Positions 1 to 5,210 of a stretch of 5,210 bases of DNA are shown here, in pieces (position 1 is the first letter of the stretch; the number at the start of each line of letters is the position of its first letter). A model generated the notes under the pieces. It had not been told where the DNA came from and made no database searches. It was given only the letters and a program-made list of their open reading frames with translations. The translations under genes and the position numbers were made by a program. Origin of the DNA: SZUA-76 sp945787585 (GTDB lineage: Bacteria > Pseudomonadota > Gammaproteobacteria > SZUA-140); contig CAMYIG010000135.1 of assembly GCA_947258425.1 (NCBI GenBank), positions 1 through 5,210 on the forward strand, read 5' to 3'.

Positions 1-28
1 TCGCAGTAGGCGCATGACTTGTACTAAT

Positions 29-51
29 AAAAAAACGGTGATTACTCACCG
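29..51 (-). terminator. Intrinsic terminator of the small lipoprotein gene
   Basis: Read on the minus strand, a perfect 6-bp stem (CGGTGA/TCACCG, at 36-41 and 46-51) with a 4-nt loop is followed at once by seven U residues (29-35). It lies 34 nt past the stop codon of the lipoprotein gene that ends at 86, so it is well placed to end that transcript. A run of four T follows the stem on the plus strand too (53-56), so weak termination in the other direction is possible. Confidence 0.8.
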
Positions 52-85
52 CTTTTAGGTTGGCTCGTGCTATTGACAGGGGCGG

Positions 86-523
86 TCATATAGATGTTAA
101 ATGCTCAACTAATATATTTAATGAGCTAGTATTTATTTTACAGCTCCCAACACCATTGTCATTTTGAATCAACACTGTAGTAAGCTTTGGCGAGATATCT
201 ACCTGTGCATGCAAATATGCAGTGTAACTCTTATCATTTGCTTTTACATCTAGAAAGTAGTCTGGCGCAGGTGTTGTTATTAAATAGGGTTCGCAGCCTA
301 TAGACGAATTAATAGCATCTAAAACAAACCGTTTACTTTGTTCGTCACTTAACAAGATTTGATCTAGCCCACCGGTGACTATTACAGAGGTCATTTTTAA
401 TTCTTTTGGATGATTCAATACTGTTAGACGAATCTCCTCGATCTCGTCTAGCTTCAGGTGTGGCAGGTCATAAGAACACGCTACAAGACCAATTACAAAA
501 AATATAAGTACGATATGTTTCAT
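86..523 (-). CDS. Putative small outer-membrane lipoprotein, function unknown
   Basis: This encodes a 145-residue protein I do not recognise. The N-terminus is a lipoprotein signal peptide: MKH, a hydrophobic stretch (residues 4-15), then a lipobox L-V-A-C with the lipidated cysteine at 16. Residue +2 is serine, not aspartate, which by the usual Lol rule predicts outer-membrane sorting. The mature part is soluble, with two further cysteines (77 and 128) that could form a disulfide in the periplasm. No catalytic motif is visible. The frame stays open upstream to 619, but I chose the ATG at 521-523 because it places the signal peptide exactly at the N-terminus and because the likely promoter (569-577) lies inside the longer version. 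No good Shine-Dalgarno sequence precedes it. Base composition is about 39% GC in three counted lines, lower than the housekeeping genes, which hints at acquisition. It appears monocistronic, with its own promoter and terminator. Confidence 0.7.
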   Translation of the reverse strand: MKHIVLIFFVIGLVACSYDLPHLKLDEIEEIRLTVLNHPKELKMTSVIVTGGLDQILLSDEQSKRFVLDAINSSIGCEPYLITTPAPDYFLDVKANDKSYTAYLHAQVDISPKLTTVLIQNDNGVGSCKINTSSLNILVEHLTSI

Positions 524-568
524 ATTGCATTTAACAGTTACTACACAGCCCCACCCGTTCTGTATATC

Positions 569-577
569 AATATAACA
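569..577 (-). promoter_or_regulatory. Extended -10 promoter for the lipoprotein gene
   Basis: On the minus strand TGTTATATT matches the extended -10 consensus TGnTATAAT at all but one position. It sits about 45 nt before the ATG at 523, giving an expected 5' leader of roughly 40 nt. No convincing -35 box is seen at the usual spacing, as is common for extended -10 promoters. This is a motif match only. Confidence 0.4.
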
Positions 578-617
578 GCCTTCTAATGGAAAATTGTATT
601 TCAATGTTTTTATGAGC

Positions 618-709
618 AATTAGCCCACCCTTGTCCCGATATCAATTTAAGCAAATCGGGACAAGTAATGACAGCATACAATTCATTGATTGACTGCTTT
701 GGGTTAATT
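618..709. repeat. Nested inverted repeats with a perfect 11-bp stem
   Basis: CTTGTCCCGAT (630-640) and ATCGGGACAAG (655-665) are perfect inverted copies around a 14-nt spacer. Outside them AATTAGCCCA (618-627) faces TGGGTTAATT (700-709), which pairs over 10 positions with one G-U. The outer arms are asymmetric about the inner hairpin: 2 nt on one side, 34 nt on the other. No T-run follows the stem on either strand, so it is not an intrinsic terminator. It may be a small palindromic repeat element, or an operator for the divergent genes. Confidence 0.55.
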
Positions 710-859
710 TAATCTAACACTAATATTCAAGAAAAGACCGCTTTCGCGACAGACCTGCCATTCGAGGCCAAGAGGCTGAAGAACAGCAAAGGGTCGGTAG
801 CCGCTGTCCACTTACTAAAACTAAAAGACCATTTGATATTTCGGATTCAACTGTTCGGT

Positions 860-887
860 TTGGCTGTTATTCTCCATAATATATATT
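860..887 (+). promoter_or_regulatory. Putative sigma-70 promoter of cbbY
   Basis: TTGGCT at 860-865 (four of six matches to the -35 consensus) and TATATT at 882-887 (five of six to the -10) are separated by 16 bp. Transcription would start near 894 and give a leader of about 110 nt before the chosen start at 1005. A CATAAT at 875-880 is an alternative -10. The region is AT-rich, so chance matches are possible. Confidence 0.4.
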
Positions 888-995
888 AAAGCCCACCAAA
901 TAACCATAGATAGCAATATGGGCTAGACAACGCCCAAAACTACGTGTGCTCGCTCTTTGAGTATGAGAAAATCTCGTATTCGAATAATTGATTAT

Positions 996-999
996 GAGG
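996..999 (+). promoter_or_regulatory. Ribosome binding site that fixes the cbbY start
   Basis: GAGG lies 5 nt before the ATG at 1005. The upstream in-frame alternatives, TTG at 957 and ATG at 963, have no comparable Shine-Dalgarno sequence, so this site decides between the starts. Confidence 0.65.
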
Positions 1000-1004
1000 C
1001 AGGC

Positions 1005-1766
1005 ATGGCGAACGAGTTACAGGCACTGATATTTGATGTGGATGGCACCCTTGCAGATACAGAACGAGACGGACACCGTGTGGCATTCAATGCGGCCTTT
1101 GCAGAAGCGGGATTAGACTGGGTCTGGAGTGAAGTGCTTTATGGTGAGTTACTGACGGTCACGGGCGGTAAAGAACGTATCCGCTTCTATCTGGAAAGTT
1201 TTAATACCACTTTTGAAAAGCCCGCGCAGTTCGATGAATTTGTTGCAGGGCTACATGCTGCCAAGACACGTCACTTTGTCGAAATGATGCAGCGTGGTGA
1301 GATTCCATTGCGGCCGGGCGTCGAACGTTTGATTAAAGAGGCCCGCGCCGCCAATATGCGACTGGCGATAGCGACCACCACTACTCCGGCCAATGTTGAT
1401 GCGCTGATTAGTAATACATTAGGCCGCGAGGCGATGCAGTGGTTTGAAGTGATCGCTGCCGGCGATGTGGTGCCCGCTAAAAAACCTGCGCCGGATATCT
1501 ATACCTACGCCATGGAGAAGATGGGATTGCAGGCGGAGCAGTGTATCGCCTTTGAAGATTCTCGCAACGGCATCCTCTCTTCGCAGGCGGCGGGACTCAA
1601 GACCATCATCACCGTTAACGGCTATACAAAAGAGGATGATTTCAGCGGGGCAGTGGTGGTGCTGGATCAGATGGGCGAACCCAATGCACCGTGTCAGCTG
1701 TTACAGGGCGATATCGAACTGACCTGTCTTGACCTTGCTGCTGTGCAGCGGCTTTTTCTGGCTTAA
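1005..1766 (+). CDS. cbbY: CbbY-like HAD-superfamily sugar-phosphate phosphatase
   Basis: This is a 253-residue haloacid-dehalogenase-fold phosphatase. Characterised CbbY proteins dephosphorylate xylulose-1,5-bisphosphate, a misfire product that inhibits Rubisco, so the likely role is cytoplasmic protection of carbon fixation. HAD motif I is FDVDGTLADTE, with nucleophile Asp11 and acid/base Asp13. An alpha-helical cap follows (about residues 20-95). Motif II is the Thr run in LAIATTTTP, with Thr126 aligning to Ser114 of beta-phosphoglucomutase. Motif III is Lys160 in KKPAPDIY, and motif IV is Glu184-Asp185 in AFEDSRNGI. All catalytic positions are present and the length is normal for the family. 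Starting at 1005 puts the first beta-strand right at the N-terminus, and the ribosome binding site agrees; longer versions add only a basic tail of up to 16 residues. No Rubisco or other cbb gene is in the window, so substrate assignment rests on sequence. Phosphoglycolate phosphatase or beta-phosphoglucomutase relatives are the alternatives. Confidence 0.85.
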   Translation: MANELQALIFDVDGTLADTERDGHRVAFNAAFAEAGLDWVWSEVLYGELLTVTGGKERIRFYLESFNTTFEKPAQFDEFVAGLHAAKTRHFVEMMQRGEIPLRPGVERLIKEARAANMRLAIATTTTPANVDALISNTLGREAMQWFEVIAAGDVVPAKKPAPDIYTYAMEKMGLQAEQCIAFEDSRNGILSSQAAGLKTIITVNGYTKEDDFSGAVVVLDQMGEPNAPCQLLQGDIELTCLDLAAVQRLFLA

Positions 1767-1827
1767 TCGTAGCGTTTGCTCGGTGGGGTGGCGGCCGATT
1801 GATGTGCCGCTGCCGTGATCGACAGCG

Positions 1828-2295
1828 TTATTTCTTGTTAGCTTTCTTTTTCGCTTTTGCTGTCGCGGCTGATTTTTCTGGATAACCTTTTTCAGCACTC
1901 ACCTTAACCGTGATGTCGTACTGCTGCTGCAAAGCACCGGTAACGTTATAGATCATTGAGTCGCCCGGAATGATGGCGCTATAGGGATTTTTAATCTTAT
2001 ACCAGCTCGGGTTATCCGGCACGGCAGACTGGATACCGAGCGCACCCATCGCTAACGCATACCAGCCAAAGCGCTCAACCTCATTGGCAAAGCCGCGCAT
2101 TTTGGTACTGGACGCCAGCACCATTTCAATCGCCTTGTCATGAACAGTGTTCTGTTGTGCAACGGCAAGTTTATTGAAGGTGTATTTGGCGAAGACCACA
2201 TTGCTGGCAGCGCGGTGGCGATTTCTCACCTGTATAAGTTTGATGGCAATGGTTAAGACGATAAGTGTTGCGCCGATGTAAAAAAGGATTTCCAC
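1828..2295 (-). CDS. Single-pass membrane protein of unknown function
   Basis: This encodes a 155-residue protein I do not recognise. Residues 2-22 form one hydrophobic segment with basic residues right after it (Arg24, Arg26, Arg28), which by the positive-inside rule suggests a short outside N-terminus and a cytoplasmic body. The middle (about 35-136) is soluble and contains a distinctive aromatic stretch, ERFGWYALAMGALGIQS (74-90), then PSWYKIKNPYSAIIPGDS (96-113). The tail (138-155) is almost only Lys and Ala, ending AKKKANKK, and could bind nucleic acid or acidic lipid, but that is a guess. The start is GTG, with GAGGG placed 7 nt upstream and directly following the stop codon of the SPOR gene, so the two are probably cotranscribed and translationally linked. 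In related genomes hslV often occupies this position; this protein shows no resemblance to HslV. It is convergent with cbbY. Confidence 0.75.
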   Translation of the reverse strand: MEILFYIGATLIVLTIAIKLIQVRNRHRAASNVVFAKYTFNKLAVAQQNTVHDKAIEMVLASSTKMRGFANEVERFGWYALAMGALGIQSAVPDNPSWYKIKNPYSAIIPGDSMIYNVTGALQQQYDITVKVSAEKGYPEKSAATAKAKKKANKK

Positions 2296-2302
2296 TTACT
2301 GA

Positions 2303-2307
2303 CCCTC
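2303..2307 (-). promoter_or_regulatory. Ribosome binding site supporting a GTG start
   Basis: On the minus strand GAGGG immediately follows the TAA of the SPOR gene and is 7 nt from the GTG at 2295. It supports that start, which would otherwise be uncertain because it is not ATG. Confidence 0.65.
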
Positions 2308-2907
2308 TTATTCCGCTTTGTCAGACTTTATTTTTAGCAGCATAAATTCAATATCATTTTGTCTCAGACGCGCACGTGTCTCATTGAGCGCTGGCATCTC
2401 GGTGATCGGGCCGATGCGCACACGGTGCCACTTATTGCCATCCACCGTGATGGTCTGAATTTTAGGCTCGAACCCCTGTAGCGCAAGTTGCGCCTTAAAG
2501 GCGTCGGCATCAGAAAATTTTCTAAAGGAGCCTACCTGTAAAACATAGGTGCCGGGGCGTTTGAGTTTTGGCATTCTGAGTGCCGCCGCTTTATCCTGCT
2601 CTGGAATAAAGATCTCCATTTCTGGCAGAAGGGTGTAAAAATCGAAACGCGATTTTTCAGGGGACGCTTCACTGCTGGAAGGCTTGGTCGTGGTGACTGG
2701 CGGCTTGGGTGCGGGTGACTCAGTAGTTGCGTTGGGCGTACTATTATTGAACTGTGTAAAAAGGTAAACGCTGAGGCCGATCACCAGGCCGATCAACATT
2801 CCCACCATCAGTGAACCCCAGCCGATGCTGCTGCTGGCAGTCTTTTTCTTGCTGGCCCTTTTTTTGGGAGACTTACGCTCCGAGGGCACTTTGTAATCTT
2901 TTGTCAC
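2308..2907 (-). CDS. SPOR-domain bitopic membrane protein (FtsN-like)
   Basis: This 199-residue protein has the architecture of FtsN-type division proteins. SPOR domains bind peptidoglycan glycan strands stripped of stem peptides at the septum, so a role at the division site or in cell-wall binding is likely. In order: a very basic cytoplasmic N-terminus (KSPKKRASKKK, 12-22), one transmembrane helix (about 30-52), a periplasmic Pro/Thr/Ser-rich linker (57-85), a short conserved-looking segment FDFYTLLPEMEI (88-99), a second linker, and the SPOR domain (about 119-193, with YVLQVGSFRKFSDADAFKAQL at the front and WHRVRIGPI in the middle). I do not see the membrane-proximal essential segment of E. 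coli FtsN clearly, and the protein is shorter (E. coli FtsN is about 319 residues), so I leave the symbol blank. The GTG start lies 2 nt after the argS stop with no strong ribosome site, which suggests translational coupling to argS. Confidence 0.88.
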   Translation of the reverse strand: MTKDYKVPSERKSPKKRASKKKTASSSIGWGSLMVGMLIGLVIGLSVYLFTQFNNSTPNATTESPAPKPPVTTTKPSSSEASPEKSRFDFYTLLPEMEIFIPEQDKAAALRMPKLKRPGTYVLQVGSFRKFSDADAFKAQLALQGFEPKIQTITVDGNKWHRVRIGPITEMPALNETRARLRQNDIEFMLLKIKSDKAE

Positions 2908-2909
2908 GG

Positions 2910-4673
2910 TTACATCTTTTCAGGTGATTTAACACCGAGCAGGCCAAGGCCATTGCTAATCACCTGACGTACTGCACTGATCAGCGCGAGTCGGGCATTG
3001 CGTACGGCTTCCTCATCCACAATAAATTGATGGGCGTTGTAATAGGTGTGGAAATCGTTGGCGAGATCGCGCAGGTAATAGGCAATCTGATGTGGCTCAT
3101 GTGCAAGTGCAGCGGCTTCGACTACCTCAGGGTAGCGCGATAGCGTGGTGATCAGTGCCTGTTCGTGTTCGTTGTCGAGTGTCGCCAGTTTATCTTCATC
3201 GGGCAGTTGCCACACAATCCCTTTTTCATCCAGCTGACGCATTACACTACAGATGCGCGCATGGGCGTACTGGATGTAATAGACTGGATTGTCATTCGAC
3301 TGCGACTTGGCAAGGTCGAGGTCGAAGTCCATGTGCTGTTCACACTTGCGCATCACATAGAAGAAACGTGCGGCATCGTTCCCCACCTCTTCGCGCAGTT
3401 GACGCAGCGTGACGAACTCGCCGCTGCGGGTCGACATCTGTGCCTTTTCGCCACCACGATAGAGGATTGCAAACTGCACCAGTAGCACATCCAGTTTGTC
3501 GACATCATCACCGAGCGCTTGCAGCGCAGCCTTAACCCGCGGCACGTAGCCGTGGTGATCGGCCCCCCACACGTCGATGACGCGATCAAAGCCACGCTCC
3601 AGCTTGTTCATGTGATAGGCGATGTCGGAGGCGAAATAGGTCGCCTGACCATTTTCACGAATCACAACGCGATCTTTTTCATCGCCAAAATCGGTCGAGC
3701 GAAACCACCACGCGCCGCCCTCTTCATAGAGATGACCGCTGAGTTTAAGGCGTCCCACCGCGCGCTCGATTGCACCCGAGGAGACCAGCGAGTTTTCTGA
3801 AAACCACTCATCGTAGATCACGCCGAACTCCAGCAGATCTTCGCGGATATCGGCCAGAATACTGTTGAGTGCCGCATCAAAGACAATTTGATACCCTTCA
3901 TCGCCGATCAGTGTTTTACAGCGATCAACCATGGCATCGATGTAGCGCTCTTTGTCACCGCTGCCGTCGGCCTTTTCGTCTTCTGGCAGATTGTCCATCA
4001 CAACATTGGCGGGATGACGAAGCGCATCGCCATGGTGCTGTTTTAGTTCAGCGGCGATGTCGTAAATATACTGGCCTTTGTAACCGTTGATCGGAAAGGT
4101 GATGGCCTCGCCACACCCTTCGAGGTAACGCAGCCAGGTGCTGGCGGCGAGAATGTTCATCTGGCGTCCGGCATCGTTGACATAATATTCGCGGTGGACC
4201 TTGAAGCCCGCGGCGGCGAGCAGGTCTGCGACGGTGGCACCGTAGGCGGCACCACGCCCGTGGCCGACATGCAGCGGGCCGGTGGGATTAGCCGAGACAA
4301 ACTCGACCTGTACTCGCTTGCCCTGGCCAATCGTGCTGTGGCCAAAGGCCTCGCCAGCTTCAAGAATTTTACTGATCACCGCGCGCTGCGCGCCGTCGGC
4401 CATGAAAAAATTGATGAAGCCGGGGCCGGCGATCTCAACTTTATTAACCATGTCCGATGGCGGCAGTGCATCGACAATCTGTTGCGCCAGCTCACGCGGT
4501 TTGCATTTGGCTTGCTTGGCCAGCATCAGCGCGACATTGCAGGCGAAATCGCCGTGGCTTTTATCGCGGGTGCGCTCAATCTGGATGTCGAGGTTGATCG
4601 CTGCGGGCAGGTCATCACGTTGCTGTAGCGCCGTGACGGCCTCGGTGATAAGGGCTTGTATTTGGGTTTTCAT
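2910..4673 (-). CDS. argS: Arginyl-tRNA synthetase
   Basis: This is a complete 587-residue class I synthetase that charges tRNA-Arg with arginine in the cytoplasm using ATP. The N-terminal additional domain that contacts the tRNA elbow covers about residues 1-110. The HIGH signature appears as HVGH (135-138) in SANPTGPLHVGHGRGA. The motif WGADHHGY (369-376) is typical of the ArgRS Rossmann core. The KMSKS loop has the ArgRS variant MSTRSG (413-418), as in E. coli ArgRS (MSTRAG). The DALR anticodon-binding domain runs from about 463 (NPVYYIQYAHAR) to the end. E. coli ArgRS is 577 residues, so the length is normal. The ATG at 4673 lacks a clear Shine-Dalgarno sequence, and an inverted-repeat arm (4674-4681) directly abuts the start codon. 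The gene follows priA after 136 bp and leads into the SPOR gene. Nothing is broken or missing. Confidence 0.97.
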   Translation of the reverse strand: MKTQIQALITEAVTALQQRDDLPAAINLDIQIERTRDKSHGDFACNVALMLAKQAKCKPRELAQQIVDALPPSDMVNKVEIAGPGFINFFMADGAQRAVISKILEAGEAFGHSTIGQGKRVQVEFVSANPTGPLHVGHGRGAAYGATVADLLAAAGFKVHREYYVNDAGRQMNILAASTWLRYLEGCGEAITFPINGYKGQYIYDIAAELKQHHGDALRHPANVVMDNLPEDEKADGSGDKERYIDAMVDRCKTLIGDEGYQIVFDAALNSILADIREDLLEFGVIYDEWFSENSLVSSGAIERAVGRLKLSGHLYEEGGAWWFRSTDFGDEKDRVVIRENGQATYFASDIAYHMNKLERGFDRVIDVWGADHHGYVPRVKAALQALGDDVDKLDVLLVQFAILYRGGEKAQMSTRSGEFVTLRQLREEVGNDAARFFYVMRKCEQHMDFDLDLAKSQSNDNPVYYIQYAHARICSVMRQLDEKGIVWQLPDEDKLATLDNEHEQALITTLSRYPEVVEAAALAHEPHQIAYYLRDLANDFHTYYNAHQFIVDEEAVRNARLALISAVRQVISNGLGLLGVKSPEKM

Positions 4674-4788
4674 TAACGCTTTGCCGGATCAGTGGTTGGG
4701 CCGATGATTGGATCGGTGAGTTTATTTGTGGCCAACAATGGCTGGCGACCTATTATCCGGAGTCTGGCCCAACATTCAAGCGTTAGAC
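4671..4788. repeat. attC-like inverted-repeat region between priA and argS
   Basis: Outer arms TAACGCTT (4674-4681) and AAGCGTTA (4778-4785) are perfect complements. Inside them GTTGGGCC (4695-4702) and GGCCCAAC (4766-4773) form a second nested pair. The right end reads GCGTTAGAC, whose GTTAGAC (4782-4788) fits the integron attC R' core GTTRRRY. Read on the minus strand the end is GTCTAACGCTTGA, close to the start of known cassette attC sites as I remember them. Against a true attC: the left core (CATTAAC) does not fit RYYYAAC, and arm spacing is unequal (13 nt versus 4 nt). A third pair, CCGGAT (4684-4689) with ATCCGG (4755-4760), cannot form at the same time as the inner pair. In the argS mRNA these arms could fold next to the start codon. 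Confidence 0.45.
4701..4716. repeat. Small hairpin inside the priA-argS spacer
   Basis: CCGAT (4701-4705) pairs with ATCGG (4712-4716) over a 6-nt loop. It overlaps the inner arm GTTGGGCC by two bases, so it competes with or extends the larger structure. No U-run follows, so it is not a terminator. Confidence 0.35.
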
Positions 4789-4809
4789 TTGTTTAATCTG
4801 CTGCGTTGA

Positions 4810-5210
4810 TTAACCGATCTCCATCGCATCTACGTCGATTGACCAGCGCACCTTTTTTGCCAGCGGCAGTTGTGACAGTTGTGGCAACCAGTGACGTAAA
4901 AAATTGTGCAGCGCGATGCGTTTGTCGGCCTGAATCAGCAGTAGTGCGCGGTAACGCCCGGCACGTTTTTCCATCGCGGCGGGGATCGGCCCCAGCAGTT
5001 CAGCGGGAGCGGTCAGTTGAAGCCCCATCTCACGGGCAGCACTCAGAAATTCATGCGGTTGTTCGCGGCAGCTCGCTTCGGCACGCAACAGGGCGATGTG
5101 ACGGAACGGCGGCAGGCGTGCCTGTGAGCGTTCAATCAGCAGGTCACTGGCGAAGCGGCTATAGTCGTGATTGATGATGCCGTTGAGCAGCGGATGCTCC
5201 GGGTGATTGG
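4810..5210 (-). CDS. priA: Primosomal protein N' (replication restart helicase PriA), C-terminal part
   Basis: The gene enters from the right edge and only its last 132 residues are present. PriA is the superfamily 2 DNA helicase that recognises stalled forks and reloads the replisome. The visible part begins NHPEHPLLNGII and continues through ERSQARLPPFRHIALLRAEA, a stretch typical of PriA just after the helicase core. It then holds the C-terminal domain with LLGPIPAAMEKRAGRYRALL and the near-terminal RWSIDVDAMEIG, all characteristic of PriA. The helicase motifs and zinc-binding cysteines lie upstream, outside the window. The frame is open to the edge, so an internal TTG at 5088 is not the start. 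The stop is TAA at 4810-4812. The gene is codirectional with argS, but the 136-bp gap and the structured sequence in it leave open whether they share a transcript. Confidence 0.95.
   Translation of the reverse strand, partial: NHPEHPLLNGIINHDYSRFASDLLIERSQARLPPFRHIALLRAEASCREQPHEFLSAAREMGLQLTAPAELLGPIPAAMEKRAGRYRALLLIQADKRIALHNFLRHWLPQLSQLPLAKKVRWSIDVDAMEIG

Larger units (their letters stand above)
524..1004. other. Non-coding stretch between the lipoprotein gene and cbbY
   Basis: These 481 bases separate two divergent genes, and I see no supportable coding region or RNA gene in them. They hold a promoter for each flanking gene (569-577 minus, 860-887 plus), a perfect 11-bp inverted repeat at 630-665, and a looser outer repeat at 618-709. 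GCCCACC occurs at 624-630 (as TAGCCCACC) and again at 891-897. The segment about 735-815 is more GC-rich than its surroundings and may be a decayed dispersed repeat, but no gene product is evident from it. Confidence 0.6.

Noticed and set aside
524..619. Longer start of the lipoprotein gene at 619
   Set aside because: It would bury the lipoprotein signal peptide 32 residues inside the protein and begins upstream of the likely promoter.
712..718. ATCTAAC as the start of another attC site
   Set aside because: It fits RYYYAAC, but no matching GTTRRRY with pairing arms lies within the expected distance downstream.
919..936. TGGGC/GCCCA hairpin in the cbbY leader as a riboswitch
   Set aside because: It is a 5-bp stem with no conserved core that I can recognise, so it is not distinguishable from chance.
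957..1004. Longer N-terminus of cbbY from TTG 957 or ATG 963
   Set aside because: It adds only a short basic tail, lacks a ribosome site, and GAGG sits at proper distance from ATG 1005, which places HAD motif I as usual near the N-terminus.
1790..1813. GC-rich hairpin (GCGGC/GCCGC) between the convergent genes as a shared terminator
   Set aside because: The stem is only 5-6 bp and no T-run follows on either strand.
1701..1898. Minus-strand 65-residue frame across the cbbY-membrane gene junction
   Set aside because: It overlaps the ends of two better supported genes and has no recognisable feature.
3155..4707. Long open frames on the plus strand and in other frames across argS (for example 4194-4628, 4282-4707, 3165-3485)
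   Set aside because: They overlap the intact, strongly recognised argS gene and their translations show no domain-like features; they are frame shadows.
4806..5174. Plus-strand open frame across the priA end
   Set aside because: It is antisense to a recognisable PriA C-terminus and has low-complexity Arg/Ser-rich shadow composition.

Overview
The window reads as chromosomal DNA from a gammaproteobacterium, probably an autotrophic or sulfur-oxidising type. That is inferred from the priA-argS-SPOR gene order, the protein sequences, and a CbbY-type phosphatase, which usually accompanies Rubisco. No rRNA, tRNA, CRISPR array, transposase or integrase is visible.

Right part (1828-5210, all on the minus strand): a compact housekeeping cluster. 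In transcription order it holds the C-terminal 132 residues of the primosomal helicase PriA (cut by the window edge), a 136-bp structured intergenic stretch, arginyl-tRNA synthetase (argS), a bitopic SPOR-domain cell-envelope protein (start 2 nt after the argS stop), and an unrecognised 155-residue single-pass membrane protein (start 12 nt after the SPOR stop). In many gammaproteobacteria the same order continues into hslV-hslU. Here the unknown membrane gene follows instead, and the cluster then meets a convergent gene.

Middle (about 860-1766, plus strand): a complete CbbY-like HAD phosphatase with its own plausible promoter and a clear ribosome binding site. It converges on the housekeeping cluster across a 61-bp gap.

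Left part (1-860): AT-richer, looser DNA. It carries one small putative outer-membrane lipoprotein gene of unknown function on the minus strand, with an extended -10 promoter upstream and a good intrinsic terminator downstream, so it is a self-contained unit. Between it and cbbY lies non-coding DNA with a perfect 11-bp inverted repeat and a second, looser one around it. Hand-counted GC in three lines of the lipoprotein gene is about 39%, clearly below the housekeeping genes.

The most unusual sequence is the priA-argS spacer. It is bounded by TAACGCTT/AAGCGTTA, contains a second inverted pair GTTGGGCC/GGCCCAAC, and ends in GCGTTAGAC. This layout resembles an integron attC recombination site about 118 bp long, touching the argS start codon. 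The resemblance is real but asymmetric, so it is offered as a candidate only. No convincing new multi-gene system is visible.
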